DNA of 64,000 nucleotides from Rhodococcus opacus B4 (GTDB lineage: Bacteria > Actinomycetota > Actinomycetes > Mycobacteriales > Mycobacteriaceae). The position numbers were made by a program, and so were the translations under genes. The DNA is taken from NCBI RefSeq assembly GCF_000010805.1, contig NC_012522.1:868001-932000 (forward strand), given 5' to 3'. Below the pieces are notes generated by a model. It was not told the origin of the DNA and searched no databases. It was given only the letters and a program-made list of their open reading frames with translations. Every line of letters starts with the position of its first letter. Within the stretch, counting starts at the first letter, position 1. This document shows, piece by piece, positions 27,706 to 37,894 of this stretch.

Positions 27706-27735
27706 AGGTTACGAAACGGAATACCCCGATGTCGA
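27706..27735 (-). promoter_or_regulatory. Promoter of riboswitch-controlled NlpC/P60 gene
   Basis: Minus strand: -35 TCGACA (27730-27735), 18-nt spacer, -10 TAACCT (27706-27711). This predicts a leader of about 219 nt that contains the aptamer. Confidence 0.7.
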
Positions 27736-28103
27736 CCGGAACACGCGGAAAGTGTCCGTTTGCGCCGTTTCGGCGCCTGCGGGCGCGCGATACCCGCATT
27801 CGGTAACGACTGGATAACAAGCGGTATGTTTCCGTCCGCTCTTCGACAGCGGGAGTGGACATTTCACGAATCCCCGCCGCTCCCCTTTCGCGCACCGCTC
27901 CGCGTTCCCGCTGTTCAACGGGGGTGGAGTGGGCGCCGCCCGGACTCCGCGCCGGACCGGCGGCCCTCGGTCGCCGCAACCCCGGAACCCCCGTTCGCGG
28001 GCGCGCGCCGGACCGCCGACCCCCTCACTGCCGCAGCCCTCGAACGGGCAGTGTGATCCTCGTCTCTCCGGGCTCCCCGGGCGGGTCTGTCGGTGCCCGT
28101 CCA
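27736..28103. other. Intergenic region between NlpC/P60 and exonuclease genes
   Basis: About 370 nt with no convincing gene. It contains GTAAC-N6-ATAAC at 27803-27818, a direct-repeat pattern like MtrA (or GlnR) sites, 68 nt upstream of the NlpC/P60 -35. The rest is GC-rich sequence without clear hairpins other than GCGCC-GTTT-CGGCGC-like stems near 27760. Confidence 0.4.
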
Positions 28104-28109
28104 TACGCT
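28104..28109 (+). promoter_or_regulatory. -10 element for exonuclease fusion gene (leaderless)
   Basis: TACGCT, 7 nt before the GTG at 28117. Confidence 0.55.
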
Positions 28110-28116
28110 CTGAGCC

Positions 28117-29883
28117 GTGAGTGTCCCCGGCGTACCCGAACAGCTGAGATTCGACGAACTCGACACCCCGCTGCGGGACACCACGTTCGTGGTGGTCGAC
28201 CTCGAGACCACCGGAGCGCGGCCGGGCGAGGACGCCATCACCGAGATCGGGGCGGTGAAGATCCGCGGCGGCGAAGTGATCGCCGAGATGGCCACCCTCG
28301 TCGACCCGGGCCGGTCCATCCCGCCGCACATCGTCGAGATCACGGGCATCACCACCGCGATGGTGATCGACGCACCGCGGATCGAGCGCGTGCTGCCCGC
28401 ATTCCTCGAGTTCGCACGCGGAGCGGTGCTCGTCGCCCACAACGCCCCCTTCGACACCGGATTCCTCAAGGCCGCCGCCGCGGCCACCGACACCCCCTGG
28501 CCCAAGTTCACCGTGCTCTGCACGGTCAAACTGGCCCGGCGCGTTCTCACCCGCGACGAGGCGCCGTCCGTGAAGCTGTCGTCGCTGGCCCGGCTGCTCG
28601 ACGTCGGGACCACCCCCACCCACCGCGCCCTCGACGACGCCCGCGCCACCGTCGACGTCCTGCACGCCCTCATCGCCCGGGTCGGCAACCAGGGAGTGCA
28701 CAGTCTCACCGAGCTCGTCGACTACCTACCCGACGTTTCCTCCCACCAGCGGGCCAAACGCACGCTCGCCAGTCATCTCCCCCACGCTCCCGGCGTCTAC
28801 CTGTTCCGCGGGCCGTCCGACGAGGTCCTCTACGTCGGCACGGCGACCGACCTGCGCCGCCGGGTGCGCAACTACTTCACCGGCTCAGAGACGCGCGGCC
28901 GGATGAAGGAGATGGTCGCGCTGACCACCCGGATCGACCACGTCGAATGCGCGCACGCTCTCGAGGCGGGGGTGCGCGAGCTCCGGCTGCTCGCCGCCCA
29001 CACGCCGCCGTACAACCGGCGGTCCAAGTACCCGAAGCGCGGCTGGTGGATCACGCTCACCGCGGAGGCTTTCCCCCGGCTGTCGGTGGTGCGGACCCCG
29101 GCCGCCGATTCGCTCGGACCGTTCCGGTCCCGCTCGACCGCCGTCGACGTCGCCGACGTCCTCGCCGAGTACTGCATTCTCCGCACCTGCACGAGTCGCA
29201 TACCGAAGGGCCGTGAGCACGGTGCGCAGTGCCCGCCCCGCGAGCTCGGGCGCTGCCCCGCGTCCGTCCACGGCCGCAATACGGAGGACGCCTACCGCCC
29301 CGGTCCGGAACTCTTCCGGCTCTTCCTGCGCGGCGCCGACGACGCGCCGCTGCATCGGATGCGCGCGCGGGTGGAGGAACTGGCCGCGGGCGAGTTGTTC
29401 GAGAACGCCGCGCGGCTGCGGGATCGCACCGCGGAGGTCGTCCTCGCACTGCGCAGGATGCAGCGCCTGGCGGCGCTCACCGCCCTCGATCAGCTCGTCG
29501 CCGCGCGCCCCGCCGCGACGGGCGGCTGGGAGTTCGCGGTGATCCGTTCCGGGCGCCTCGCGTCCGCGGGTTGCGCCCGGCGGGGAATCCACCCGATGCC
29601 GGTGGTCGACGCGCTCGTCCTCACGGCCGAGACCGTCGTTCCCGACGCGACTCCGCTGCGCGGCGCGTCCCCCGAGGAGGCCGGACTGCTCGCGCGCTGG
29701 CTCGACCAGGACGACACCCGCATCGTCAGCGCGTCCTCGGGGTGGTGCGAACCCGCGCGGGGCGCCGGATCCTGGTCCGCGTGGTGCGCGCTCGCCCGCG
29801 CCGGCAGCGCGTCGACACGGGACGCCGAGACCCGACCACCCGCACCGGGTTCCGCCGACCACCGCTTAGGCTGGCGATCATGA
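28117..29883 (+). CDS. DEDDh exonuclease fused to GIY-YIG nuclease and UVR motif (Rv2191-like)
   Basis: A 588-residue fusion. Residues about 20-190 form a DnaQ-like 3'-5' exonuclease: VVVDLETTG (Asp28, Glu30), [11 protein letters not shown] and [13 protein letters not shown]. Residues about 215-300 form a UvrC-type GIY-YIG domain: [24 protein letters not shown] and the downstream catalytic Glu region. Then a Cys-rich [23 protein letters not shown] and a UVR-like helix [22 protein letters not shown] follow. The UvrC C-terminal RNase H-like nuclease and HhH are absent. Likely a DNA-repair enzyme acting with or beside UvrB; activity inferred. It matches Rv2191. Confidence 0.88.
   Translation: MSVPGVPEQLRFDELDTPLRDTTFVVVDLETTGARPGEDAITEIGAVKIRGGEVIAEMATLVDPGRSIPPHIVEITGITTAMVIDAPRIERVLPAFLEFARGAVLVAHNAPFDTGFLKAAAAATDTPWPKFTVLCTVKLARRVLTRDEAPSVKLSSLARLLDVGTTPTHRALDDARATVDVLHALIARVGNQGVHSLTELVDYLPDVSSHQRAKRTLASHLPHAPGVYLFRGPSDEVLYVGTATDLRRRVRNYFTGSETRGRMKEMVALTTRIDHVECAHALEAGVRELRLLAAHTPPYNRRSKYPKRGWWITLTAEAFPRLSVVRTPAADSLGPFRSRSTAVDVADVLAEYCILRTCTSRIPKGREHGAQCPPRELGRCPASVHGRNTEDAYRPGPELFRLFLRGADDAPLHRMRARVEELAAGELFENAARLRDRTAEVVLALRRMQRLAALTALDQLVAARPAATGGWEFAVIRSGRLASAGCARRGIHPMPVVDALVLTAETVVPDATPLRGASPEEAGLLARWLDQDDTRIVSASSGWCEPARGAGSWSAWCALARAGSASTRDAETRPPAPGSADHRLGWRS
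29867..29872 (+). promoter_or_regulatory. Internal -10 element for the RAM-domain gene (leaderless)
   Basis: TAGGCT inside the last codons of the exonuclease gene, 7 nt before the ATG at 29880. Confidence 0.5.
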
Positions 29884-30155
29884 TCAACGCCATCGTCCTG
29901 ATCCACGCCGAAGCCCACCGCATCCCGGAGACCGCTCAGGCCGTCGCCGACATCGAGGGCGTCGACAAGGTCTACTCCTGCGCAGGCGACGTCGACCTGA
30001 TCGCGATCGTGCGGGTGCGGGACCACGCGAAGATCGCGGAGGTCGTCACCGAGGAAATCAACAAGGTGGACGGCGTCTCACGGACGGCGACGCACATCGC
30101 GTTCCAGTCCTACTCGAGCGCCGACGTGGAAGCCGGTTTCTCGATCGGCGAGTAG
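29880..30155 (+). CDS. Stand-alone Lrp/AsnC ligand-binding (RAM) domain protein
   Basis: A 91-residue protein consisting only of the RAM/ACT-like effector domain of Lrp regulators ([49 protein letters not shown]). There is no DNA-binding helix-turn-helix. Such SraA-type proteins bind amino acids as oligomers, and some modulate full-length Lrp proteins. The ATG overlaps the exonuclease stop (ATGA), yet a separate -10 also sits just upstream. It is convergent with trpD, 9 nt away. Confidence 0.85.
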   Translation: MINAIVLIHAEAHRIPETAQAVADIEGVDKVYSCAGDVDLIAIVRVRDHAKIAEVVTEEINKVDGVSRTATHIAFQSYSSADVEAGFSIGE

Positions 30156-30164
30156 GCCCGCCGG

Positions 30165-31253
30165 CTATTTGCTGCTGGCCAGGCCCGACGTGAGTTCGGC
30201 CCACCGCCCGAGCAGCGCTCCGGCCGCTCCGCTGTCGATGGACTGCGCCGCCGTCGCGAGCCCGTCCGACAGTCCGTCCTCGAGGGTGCGGCCGCCGAGA
30301 CCCCGGAACGCCGCTATCGCCGCCGCGGCGTTGAGCAGGACCGCGTCGCGGACGGGTCCGGTCTCGCCCGCGAGGAGTCGCCGCGCCACCGCCGCGTTCA
30401 CGTCGGCGTTGCCGCCGCGCAGTTCGTCGAGCGACACCCGCGCGATGCCGATGTCCCGGGGGTCGAATCCACGGGTGGTCACCGAGCCGTCCGCGACGAT
30501 GTGGACGGTCGACGTGGTCGACGTCGTCAATTCGTCCAGGCCGTCGTCGCCGCGCACCACCAGTGCCGAGTTGCCGCGCTGCGCGAGCACACCGGCCACC
30601 ACCGAGATCAGGCCCGGGAAGGCACAGCCGATGAGGCCGGCCCGCGGGCGAGCCGGGTTGGTGAGCGGTCCGAGCACGTTGAAGACCGTCGGGATGCCGA
30701 TCTCCTTGCGGGGCGCGCCCGCGAACCGCAGCGCCGGGTGGAACACCGGCGCGAAGCAGAAGCCGATGCCGACCTCGCGCACGCAGCGGGCCACCTCGTC
30801 GGGACCGAGATTGATCTTGACGCCGAGCGCCTCGAGAACGTCCGCCCCACCACTCTTGGAGGACGCCGCCCGGTTCCCGTGCTTGACGACGCGGATGCCG
30901 GACGCCGCTACCACCAGTGATGCCATCGTGGAGATGTTCACGGTGTTGGATCGGTCGCCACCGGTGCCGACGATGTCGACGACATCGTCGTCGACGGGGA
31001 CCTTGCGCGCGTGCCCGAGCATCGAGTCCGCCAGGCCGCGCAACTCCTCCGGCGTCTCGCCCTTCATCTTCAGGGCGACGCCGAATGCCGCGATCTGCGC
31101 GGACGTGGCGTTGTCGGACATGATCTCGTCCATCGCCCACTTCGCGTCGTCCACCGCGAGGTCACGTCCGTCGGTGAGCGCACCGAGGACCGACGGCCAG
31201 GTGCGCGCAGGCAGCACACCGTCGTTGGTCCCCTGAGCAGTCGGGCTCTGCAT
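30165..31253 (-). CDS. trpD: Anthranilate phosphoribosyltransferase
   Basis: A 362-residue class III phosphoribosyltransferase for the second step of tryptophan synthesis. The PRPP-binding signature is [21 protein letters not shown], with [21 protein letters not shown] and [13 protein letters not shown] further on. Size and position fit Rv2192c. The ATG at 31253 follows AAGGGGA. It stands alone, not in a trp operon, as in mycobacteria. Confidence 0.95.
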   Translation of the reverse strand: MQSPTAQGTNDGVLPARTWPSVLGALTDGRDLAVDDAKWAMDEIMSDNATSAQIAAFGVALKMKGETPEELRGLADSMLGHARKVPVDDDVVDIVGTGGDRSNTVNISTMASLVVAASGIRVVKHGNRAASSKSGGADVLEALGVKINLGPDEVARCVREVGIGFCFAPVFHPALRFAGAPRKEIGIPTVFNVLGPLTNPARPRAGLIGCAFPGLISVVAGVLAQRGNSALVVRGDDGLDELTTSTTSTVHIVADGSVTTRGFDPRDIGIARVSLDELRGGNADVNAAVARRLLAGETGPVRDAVLLNAAAAIAAFRGLGGRTLEDGLSDGLATAAQSIDSGAAGALLGRWAELTSGLASSK

Positions 31254-31297
31254 CGTCGTGTCCCCTTGTACTAGTGGCGGATCCGATCCCTGGCAGC

Positions 31298-31768
31298 CTA
31301 GTCACCGGGCGGATCGGACTCGCGCGCCGGTTGCGTCGCGTCCCATCCCTCGACCGAGCCGCCGAGCCGCTGGGCCAGCCCGGCCATCCTCGACCGTTCC
31401 TGGGAACAGTGCAGCGCGTCGAGCACCTGAACGCGCTGCAGCACCAGTTCGACCGTCGCACCGGCCTCGGCCGGGGACGCAGGCCCGTCCGGATCCCGCG
31501 GACGGTAGCCGTCCTGGGCGGCGATGGACACCGCATCGGCCACCGAGGACGCCGGCAGCCGCAAGTGGTGCCGCAGTACCGCTTCCGCGTCGGCGTCCCA
31601 CCGCGGATCCTCGGCGGCGGCGCGGTCGAGCGCGGTCGAGCACGCCTCCACGTCGTCGAAGCTCGAGGCGACGACCACGAGGTCGGGCCGATCCTGATCG
31701 AGAGGGGTCTGCTTCCGACTGCCGAACAGTCGCCGCAGCCACCCCGTACTGTTGTCTCCAGAGCGCAT
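31298..31768 (-). CDS. Hypothetical protein between trpD and ctaE
   Basis: A 156-residue soluble protein of unknown family. The N-terminus is basic ([11 protein letters not shown]), then [29 protein letters not shown] suggests an alpha/beta start, and the rest is helical with acidic Pro-rich tails. Codon use matches neighbours and a ribosome-site-like GTGGAG precedes the ATG. It may be transcribed ahead of trpD (44-nt gap). I do not recognise it. Confidence 0.6.
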   Translation of the reverse strand: MRSGDNSTGWLRRLFGSRKQTPLDQDRPDLVVVASSFDDVEACSTALDRAAAEDPRWDADAEAVLRHHLRLPASSVADAVSIAAQDGYRPRDPDGPASPAEAGATVELVLQRVQVLDALHCSQERSRMAGLAQRLGGSVEGWDATQPARESDPPGD

Positions 31769-31881
31769 GACTCCACCCTTTCACGGTCCGCGACCAGGCT
31801 GTCAGCAGGGAGAATCGGACAAGCGGGGCGCCCCGGCGCGCCGAGGGTGGACCCGGGTAGTCGTCTCTTACGACGAAGCGT

Positions 31882-31887
31882 CATACT
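31882..31887 (+). promoter_or_regulatory. -10 element for ctaE-qcrCAB (leaderless)
   Basis: CATACT, 7 nt before the ctaE GTG at 31895; probably drives the whole supercomplex operon. Confidence 0.55.
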
Positions 31888-31894
31888 TCTGTCT

Positions 31895-32506
31895 GTGACG
31901 AGCGCAGTAGGGACTTCAGGATCAGCAATCACCCAACGCGTGCACTCGCTGAACCGACCTAACATGGTCAGCGTTGGCACCATCGTGTGGTTGTCAAGTG
32001 AGCTCATGTTCTTCGCAGGGCTCTTCGCCATGTATTTCGTGGCGCGAGCGCAGGCGAACGGGAACTGGCCGCCGGAGCCGACCGAGCTGAATCTGTTCCT
32101 CGCCGTGCCGGTGACGCTGGTGCTGATCGCCTCGTCGTTCACCTGCCAGATGGGTGTCTTCGCGGCCGAACGCGGCGACGTCTTCGGCCTCCGCCGGTGG
32201 TACCTCCTGACCTTGGCGATGGGCACGTTCTTCGTCCTCGGCCAGGCCTACGAGTACATCCACCTCGTCGAGCACGGCACCTCGATCTCCAGCAGCGTGT
32301 ACGGCTCGGTGTTCTACATGACCACCGGCTTCCACGGAATGCACGTGATCGGCGGCCTCATCGCGTTCGTGTTCCTGATCGCCCGCACCAAGGTCAGCAA
32401 GTTCACGCCCGCCCAGGCCACCGCCGCGATCGTCGTCTCGTACTACTGGCACTTCGTCGACATCGTGTGGATCGGCCTGTTTGCCACGATCTATTTCATC
32501 CGTTGA
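31895..32506 (+). CDS. ctaE: Cytochrome c oxidase subunit III
   Basis: A 203-residue membrane protein with five hydrophobic helices, the short actinobacterial form of aa3-oxidase subunit III. Motifs include [17 protein letters not shown] (with the conserved Glu), [35 protein letters not shown] and [16 protein letters not shown]. The GTG at 31895 is supported by the leaderless hexamer and by the 203-aa length of the mycobacterial protein (Rv2193). It is first in the ctaE-qcrC-qcrA-qcrB unit that supplies the bc1-aa3 supercomplex. Confidence 0.95.
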   Translation: MTSAVGTSGSAITQRVHSLNRPNMVSVGTIVWLSSELMFFAGLFAMYFVARAQANGNWPPEPTELNLFLAVPVTLVLIASSFTCQMGVFAAERGDVFGLRRWYLLTLAMGTFFVLGQAYEYIHLVEHGTSISSSVYGSVFYMTTGFHGMHVIGGLIAFVFLIARTKVSKFTPAQATAAIVVSYYWHFVDIVWIGLFATIYFIR

Positions 32507-32570
32507 TCAGCTGAACGCCCCAGGCAGCCCCCTGACGTCCAGTCCGTCCCGACATACCAAAGGGATACAG

Positions 32571-33422
32571 ATGAGTTCATCCCCCCCTCCCGCATCCGAC
32601 ACCACGGCGTCTGCCACCAAGGCACGCCGCCAGCGGAAGCTCCGCAGGCGCGTCACGGGCGCCCTGGTCCTGATGATGGGACTGGTCAGCGCCGGTTTCC
32701 TCGCGTCCGCGTTGACGCCGACCCCGCAGGTGGCCACCGCCACCGATGATCAGGCAGCACTGATCCGCGAAGGCCAGCAGCTGTACGACACGTCGTGCAT
32801 CACGTGCCACGGCGCGAACCTGCAGGGTGTGCAGGACCGCGGCCCCAGCCTGATCGGTGTCGGTGAGGCCGCCGTGTACTTCCAGGTGTCGTCGGGACGC
32901 ATGCCGGCATCGCGCAACGAGGCCCAGGTCGAGCGCAAGCCCGTCAAGTTCGACGCCGAGCAGACGGACGCCATCGGCGCGTACGTCCAGGCCAACGGCG
33001 GCGGCCCCACCGTCATTCGTGACGAGAACGGCGAAATCGCCCAGTCTTCGCTGCGCGGCGGCGACATCGGACGCGGCAGCGAGCTGTTCCGCCTCAACTG
33101 CGCGTCCTGCCACAACTTCACCGGGCGCGGCGGTGCGCTGTCGTCCGGCAAGTACGCACCGGTCCTCGACCCGGCCAGCGAGCAGCAGATCTACACCGCG
33201 ATGGTCACCGGTCCGCAGAACATGCCCAAGTTCTCGGACCGTCAGCTGACCCTCGAGGAGAAGAAGGACATCATCGCCTACATCAAGTCGTCGGGCGAGA
33301 CGAAGCAGCCCGGTGGCTACGGACTGGGCGGCATCGGTCCCGCCTCCGAGGGCTTGGCCATGTGGGTCATCGGAATCATCGCTGTCGTCGGTGCAGCACT
33401 GTGGATCGGAGCAAGGTCATGA
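32571..33422 (+). CDS. qcrC: Diheme cytochrome c subunit of the bc1 complex (QcrC)
   Basis: A 283-residue membrane-anchored cytochrome with an N-terminal signal-anchor helix ([19 protein letters not shown]), two c-type haem sites CITCH and CASCH, and a C-terminal transmembrane helix ([20 protein letters not shown]). The two haems let it pass electrons from the bc1 complex straight to the aa3 oxidase without a soluble cytochrome c, a hallmark of actinobacteria. ATG 32571 lies 64 nt after ctaE. The stop overlaps the qcrA start (ATGA). Confidence 0.95.
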   Translation: MSSSPPPASDTTASATKARRQRKLRRRVTGALVLMMGLVSAGFLASALTPTPQVATATDDQAALIREGQQLYDTSCITCHGANLQGVQDRGPSLIGVGEAAVYFQVSSGRMPASRNEAQVERKPVKFDAEQTDAIGAYVQANGGGPTVIRDENGEIAQSSLRGGDIGRGSELFRLNCASCHNFTGRGGALSSGKYAPVLDPASEQQIYTAMVTGPQNMPKFSDRQLTLEEKKDIIAYIKSSGETKQPGGYGLGGIGPASEGLAMWVIGIIAVVGAALWIGARS

Positions 33423-34561
33423 GCGACGCTGGCCAGCCGGGCGGCGCCACGCCAAAGAAGTACACGGATGCAGAACTCGAGAACCTGAGCCGCGACGAAC
33501 TGGTCGAGCTCGGAACCAACCTCGACCACGTCGATGTCGCGTTCCGCCGCAACCGCTGGGCGGTTCCGGGCACGAAGGCCGAGAAGCGCGCCGAGCGGTC
33601 GGTCGCGTTCTGGTTCGCACTCTCCGGCATCTCCGCGATCGCATTCATCGCGATCTACCTCTTCTGGCCCTGGGAGTACGCGGGCGCCGGCGAGGAGCAC
33701 TACTCGGCCTACAGCCTGTACACGCCGCTGATCGGCCTCACCATGGGTCTGGCCATCCTCGGCCTCGGTGTCGGCGCGGTGCAGTTCACCAAGAAGTTCA
33801 TCCCCGAAGAGGTCTCCATCCAGGACCGCCACGACGGTGGATCGTCCGAGGTCGACCGCAAGACGATCGTCGCGGAACTCGGCGACTCGTTCGACACGTC
33901 GACGCTGGGACGGCGCAAGCTGCTCAAGCGCACCCTGATCTTCGGCGGCGGTGCCCTCGGCATCATGTCCGTCATGCCCCTCGGTGGTCTGATCAAGAAC
34001 CCGTGGGCCAAGCGCGACGACTCCCCGCTGTGGGTGTCGGGATGGACCCCCCGCTACGAGGGCGAGACCATCTACCTGCGCCGCGACACCGGCCGCCCCG
34101 AGGACGTCGTCCTCGTCCGCCCGGAAGACCTCGACGCCGGCGCCATGGAAACGGTGTTCCCGTTCCGCGAGTCCGATCGCGGCGACCACGACGCGCTGCT
34201 CGAGGGGCTGCGCGGCATCCGTAACGCGACCATGCTCATCCGCCTCCGCACGGAGGACGCGGCGAACGTCACCAAGCGCAAGGGCCAGGAGAGCTTCAAC
34301 TACGGCGACTACTTCGCCTTCTCGAAGATCTGCACCCACCTCGGCTGCCCCACCTCCCTGTACGAGCAGCAGACCAACCGAATCCTCTGCCCGTGCCACC
34401 AGTCGCAGTTCGATGCACTGACCTACGGAAAGCCGATTTTCGGTCCGGCCGCTCGTGCACTTCCGCAGTTGCCTATTACAGTGAACGAAGAGGGTTTCCT
34501 AGTCACAACGGGTGACTACATCGAAGCTCTCGGCCCGGCATTTTGGGAGCGTCGACCGTGA
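33419..34561 (+). CDS. qcrA: Rieske iron-sulfur subunit of the bc1 complex (QcrA)
   Basis: A 380-residue Rieske protein of the long actinobacterial type: a ~55-residue cytosolic head, three transmembrane helices (the last after the [12 protein letters not shown] twin-Arg-like patch) and the 2Fe-2S domain with [10 protein letters not shown] and CPCHQSQFD. It takes electrons from menaquinol to the QcrC haems. The ATG overlaps the qcrC stop, and its own TGA overlaps the qcrB GTG. Confidence 0.95.
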   Translation: MSDAGQPGGATPKKYTDAELENLSRDELVELGTNLDHVDVAFRRNRWAVPGTKAEKRAERSVAFWFALSGISAIAFIAIYLFWPWEYAGAGEEHYSAYSLYTPLIGLTMGLAILGLGVGAVQFTKKFIPEEVSIQDRHDGGSSEVDRKTIVAELGDSFDTSTLGRRKLLKRTLIFGGGALGIMSVMPLGGLIKNPWAKRDDSPLWVSGWTPRYEGETIYLRRDTGRPEDVVLVRPEDLDAGAMETVFPFRESDRGDHDALLEGLRGIRNATMLIRLRTEDAANVTKRKGQESFNYGDYFAFSKICTHLGCPTSLYEQQTNRILCPCHQSQFDALTYGKPIFGPAARALPQLPITVNEEGFLVTTGDYIEALGPAFWERRP

Positions 34562-36240
34562 CCGACAACAAACCGTCCAAACTGAGCGCGATGGCCGCAG
34601 GCCAGGCCGAAGCGATGGACTCGCGCTACCACCTCGCAGCGGGAATGCGGCGGCAGATCAACAAGGTCTTCCCCACCCACTGGTCGTTCCTGCTCGGCGA
34701 GATCGCGCTGTACAGCTTCGTCATTCTGCTGATCTCCGGTGTCTACCTGACCCTGTTCTTCGATCCGTCGATGGCGCACGTCGTCTACAACGGTGCGTAC
34801 GAGCCGCTGCGCGGCGTCACGATGTCCCGCGCGTACGAGACCACGCTGAACATTTCGTTCGAGGTCCGCGGCGGCCTGTTCGTCCGTCAGATCCACCACT
34901 GGGCTGCGCTGATGTTCGCGGCGTCGATCGTCGTGCACCTGCTGCGCATCTTCTTCACCGGCGCCTTCCGGCGTCCGCGTGAGGCCAACTGGGTCATCGG
35001 CTGCCTGCTGCTGATCCTCGCGATGTTCGAGGGATTCTTCGGCTACACGATCCCCGACGACCTGCTGTCCGGCACCGGCCTGCGCGCCGCGTTCTCCGGC
35101 ATCACGCTGAGCATCCCGATCGCGGGCACCTGGATGCACTGGCTGATCTTCGGCGGCGACTTCCCCGGCGACCTGATCATCCCCCGCCTGTACGTCGCGC
35201 ACGTCCTGCTGTTCCCGGGCATCATCCTCGCCCTGATCGCCGGTCACCTCGCACTCGTCTGGTACCAGAAGCACACGCAGTTCCCCGGCCCCGGCCGCAC
35301 GGAGACCAACGTCGTCGGCGTCCGCATCCTCCCGGTGTTCGCCGTCAAGTCGGGTGCGTTCTTCGCGATCACGTTCGGTGTTCTCGCCGTCATGGGTGGC
35401 GTGCTGCAGATCAACCCGGTGTGGACCATCGGCCCCTACAACCCGGCGCAGGTGTCGGCAGGTTCGCAGCCCGACATCTACATGATGTGGACGGACGGCC
35501 TGGCCCGTCTGTGGCCGGCATGGGATATCTACCTGTTCGACCGCTACACCATCCCGTCGGTGTTCGCCGTCGCGTTGATCATGGGTCTGGTGTTCACCGT
35601 CCTGATCGCCTACCCGTGGATCGAGAAGCGTCTGACCAAGGACGATGCTCACCACAACCTGCTGCAGCGTCCCCGCGACGTTCCGGTGCGTACCGCGATC
35701 GGTGCGATGGCGATCGCGTTCTACGCCGTCCTGACGATCTCCTGCATCAACGACATCATCGCGTACCACCTGAGCATCTCCCTGAACGCGATGACGTGGA
35801 TCGGCCGTATCGGCATGGTGCTGCTGCCTCCGATCGCCTTCTTCGTCGCCTACCGGTTCTGCCTGGGCCTCCAGCGCAGTGACCGTGAGGTCCTCGAGCA
35901 CGGCATCGAGACCGGCATCATCAAGCGGATGCCGAACGGTCAGTACATCGAGATCCACCAGCCGCTCGGCCCGGTCGACGACCACGGTCACCCGATCCCG
36001 CTCGAGTACCAGGGTGCGACCGTCCCGAAGAAGATGAACAAGCTCGGTTCCGCCGGCAAGCCCGGTTCCGGCAGCCTCGTCACGGCCGACCCGGTCGAGG
36101 AGAGCCTGGCCCTCGAGCACGCCCTGCACCACGGCGAGCACGAGCAGCTCACGATGCTGCGGGAGTACCAGGACCGTGCCCACGGCAACGGTTCGTCGGC
36201 GTCCGGCAACGGATCGTCCGGCAACGGCGAGGCCCACTAG
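34558..36240 (+). CDS. qcrB: Cytochrome b subunit of the bc1 complex (QcrB)
   Basis: A 560-residue cytochrome b with about nine helices. Haem-binding His pairs occur in [21 protein letters not shown] and later His residues ([26 protein letters not shown]). [15 protein letters not shown] and PEW-type Qo-site motifs are in the family position; here the sequence is [14 protein letters not shown]. The hydrophilic C-terminal tail is long, as in mycobacterial QcrB, the target of telacebec. The GTG at 34558 overlaps the qcrA stop; TTG 34543 is a less likely start. Confidence 0.95.
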   Translation: MTDNKPSKLSAMAAGQAEAMDSRYHLAAGMRRQINKVFPTHWSFLLGEIALYSFVILLISGVYLTLFFDPSMAHVVYNGAYEPLRGVTMSRAYETTLNISFEVRGGLFVRQIHHWAALMFAASIVVHLLRIFFTGAFRRPREANWVIGCLLLILAMFEGFFGYTIPDDLLSGTGLRAAFSGITLSIPIAGTWMHWLIFGGDFPGDLIIPRLYVAHVLLFPGIILALIAGHLALVWYQKHTQFPGPGRTETNVVGVRILPVFAVKSGAFFAITFGVLAVMGGVLQINPVWTIGPYNPAQVSAGSQPDIYMMWTDGLARLWPAWDIYLFDRYTIPSVFAVALIMGLVFTVLIAYPWIEKRLTKDDAHHNLLQRPRDVPVRTAIGAMAIAFYAVLTISCINDIIAYHLSISLNAMTWIGRIGMVLLPPIAFFVAYRFCLGLQRSDREVLEHGIETGIIKRMPNGQYIEIHQPLGPVDDHGHPIPLEYQGATVPKKMNKLGSAGKPGSGSLVTADPVEESLALEHALHHGEHEQLTMLREYQDRAHGNGSSASGNGSSGNGEAH

Positions 36241-36255
36241 CCTCACCTCCGCAAC

Positions 36256-36297
36256 CGAGCAGAGCCCCGAACCACTTCCGGTTCGGGGCTCTGCTCG
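36256..36297 (+). terminator. Terminator of the ctaE-qcrCAB operon
   Basis: Perfect 18-bp stem, arms CGAGCAGAGCCCCGAACC and complement, 6-nt loop, 15 nt past the qcrB stop; downstream CTTATCC but no long T-run. Confidence 0.75.
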
Positions 36298-36522
36298 CTT
36301 ATCCGGACCGTGCGCGCTCCCCTCCCCCGCGGCTGTGTACGGGACACGAGCACGACCGCCCTGCAGGTTCGCCGGTGGCGGGCCACCAGCGGGCGGGCGG
36401 CGGCTCACCGGGCACCGTCGACGTCACGGGAATGGCGCCCGCACCGTCATGCTGCTCCGCCGTTCATTGCCAGGATGGTCGTGCGACACATCGTGGGCAA
36501 GGACGCGGGGAAACGAGCGACA

Positions 36523-36976
36523 ATGGTCGACGTCGAGATCGGACGCACCCCGACCGGCGGGAGGCAATTCCCGATCGCCTTTCGGCTCGAGTTCATCCAC
36601 GAGTGGGATGCCGCGACCGGCCGCGGTTGCCAAGACCAGGCTGCTGCGCGAGCACAACCTCACCGTCAAGCGTTGGTTGCACAGTCGTGACGAGGGAGAA
36701 TTCACTGGACTGACATCAGTAACCCGAGAAGAGAAGTCGCTGCGCCGAATGGAGAACGCCGACCGCGACGAACTGGCACGCCTACGCAAGGAGAACGCGG
36801 CACTCAAACACAAGGTCGCCCAGAGCGGGGCCGTGCAGGAAATTCTGGGGAGAGCCTACGAGCTCCTGGAAGGGATTACCACGAGCGCGACGACCGACGA
36901 CGAACCCGAGATCCCGCCGGCGCTGCTGAGTGCCACCGAGTACGCGAACTGGCTCGAACGCAACAAACTGTGCTGA
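36523..36976 (+). pseudogene. Frameshifted IS3-type transposase OrfA remnant
   Basis: A helix-turn-helix transposase start is visible in one frame (FPIAFRLEFIHEWDAAT from about 36566) and continues in the next frame after about 36615 (AKTRLLREHNLTVKRWLHSR, then LARLRKENAALKHKVAQSG, a leucine-zipper-like OrfA C-terminus). One indel near 36610-36630 breaks the gene. The joined product would be about 150 residues with a C-terminal EYANWLERNKLC. It lies where mycobacteria have Rv2197c and mmpS3, so this is a local insertion or replacement. Confidence 0.65.
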
Positions 36977-37380
36977 TCGGGTTCGTCGACGAACTCACCG
37001 CCACCGGGATCGGGCTCCACGCCGCGTGTGGGCTGGTCGGGCTGCCCCGCTCGACGTACTCCCTCCCGACTCACCCGCAACTCCCGCAAGACCCACGACT
37101 GGATACTCCAGCGGAGAAGCTCCGGTGGCCTGGACAATCGAGTACACCGAGAACACCCATCGAGCCGTCGACATGTTCGCCGTGGCCATCGCCGAACACG
37201 GAGCGCCAGCGGCGATACACGCTTCACCACCGCCGAGGTTCGGCACCGGCGTCAGCATGGGCGCCCTGGTCGCGCACGGGTTGCAGGTGTTCCCCGATGC
37301 GGTGCGAGTCGCATCCGGACGGGTCCCCGACCTCCTGGCCGCGGTGGCCGTTCAGAACCGCAAAAGCCGACGACGAAAGG
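36970..37380 (+). pseudogene. Truncated IS3-type transposase OrfB remnant
   Basis: The start matches the N-terminus of IS3-family OrfB (GFVDELTATGIGLHAACGLVGLPRSTY), overlapping OrfA by 7 nt as in functional elements. After about 37060 the reading frame loses similarity; a short segment in another frame (FAVAIAEHGAPAAIHA, about 37180) and the following FGTGVSMGALVAHGLQVFPDAV resemble scraps of the integrase core and C-terminus. The DDE core is missing, so the element cannot transpose. No terminal inverted repeats were identified by eye. Confidence 0.55.
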
Positions 37381-37419
37381 CGGAGGCGCCGAACCCCAGA
37401 GGGATTCGGCGCCTCCGCC
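37379..37419. terminator. Terminator of ctaF (minus strand), possibly bidirectional
   Basis: 15-bp perfect stem GGCGGAGGCGCCGAA / complement with an 11-nt loop, 18 nt past the ctaF stop and at the edge of the IS remnant. Confidence 0.7.
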
Positions 37420-37436
37420 GTCACACGATGTGTGGA

Positions 37437-37853
37437 CTAGTGCTTCTCGGGCCCGACGTAGTACTCGAAGACGAGACCCGCAGCAGCGGCGAGCACGGCC
37501 ACCACGGCGACCACGATCATCCACGGCTGGAAGAACGCCATCGAGACTGCGACGAACGCGGCCGCGGCGGCGAGGAGGATCGGCCAGTAGCTACCGGGGC
37601 TGAAGAAGCCCAGGTCGCCTGCGCCGTCCGCGATCTCCGCGTCCTCGTAGTCCTCGGGACGGGTGTCGAGGCGCCGGGCGACGAACCGGAAGTAGGTTCC
37701 GATGATCAGCGTCAGTCCCGCCGACAGGCAGATGCCTGTCAGACCCGCCCACTCGATACCGGTTCGTGAAACGGCGGTGAAGACGCCGTAGACGATCGCG
37801 ACGAGAATGAAGAATACCGTCAGGATCTCGAAGAGCTTGGCTTCGATCTTCAT
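37437..37853 (-). CDS. ctaF: Cytochrome c oxidase subunit IV (CtaF)
   Basis: A 138-residue membrane protein with four helices in two pairs ([37 protein letters not shown], then [19 protein letters not shown] and [21 protein letters not shown]). This is the actinobacteria-specific small subunit of the aa3 oxidase (Rv2199c). It follows ctaC by 41 nt on the same strand and should be co-transcribed with it. Confidence 0.93.
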   Translation of the reverse strand: MKIEAKLFEILTVFFILVAIVYGVFTAVSRTGIEWAGLTGICLSAGLTLIIGTYFRFVARRLDTRPEDYEDAEIADGAGDLGFFSPGSYWPILLAAAAAFVAVSMAFFQPWMIVVAVVAVLAAAAGLVFEYYVGPEKH

Positions 37854-37894
37854 ATCAGCACTTGTCCTTGGTCAGTGAGGTATCAGCAGCAGGT

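Noticed and set aside
34516..36408. A 630-codon minus-strand frame opposite qcrB
   Set aside because: Hydrophilic Asp/Arg/His-rich shadow of the cytochrome b gene.
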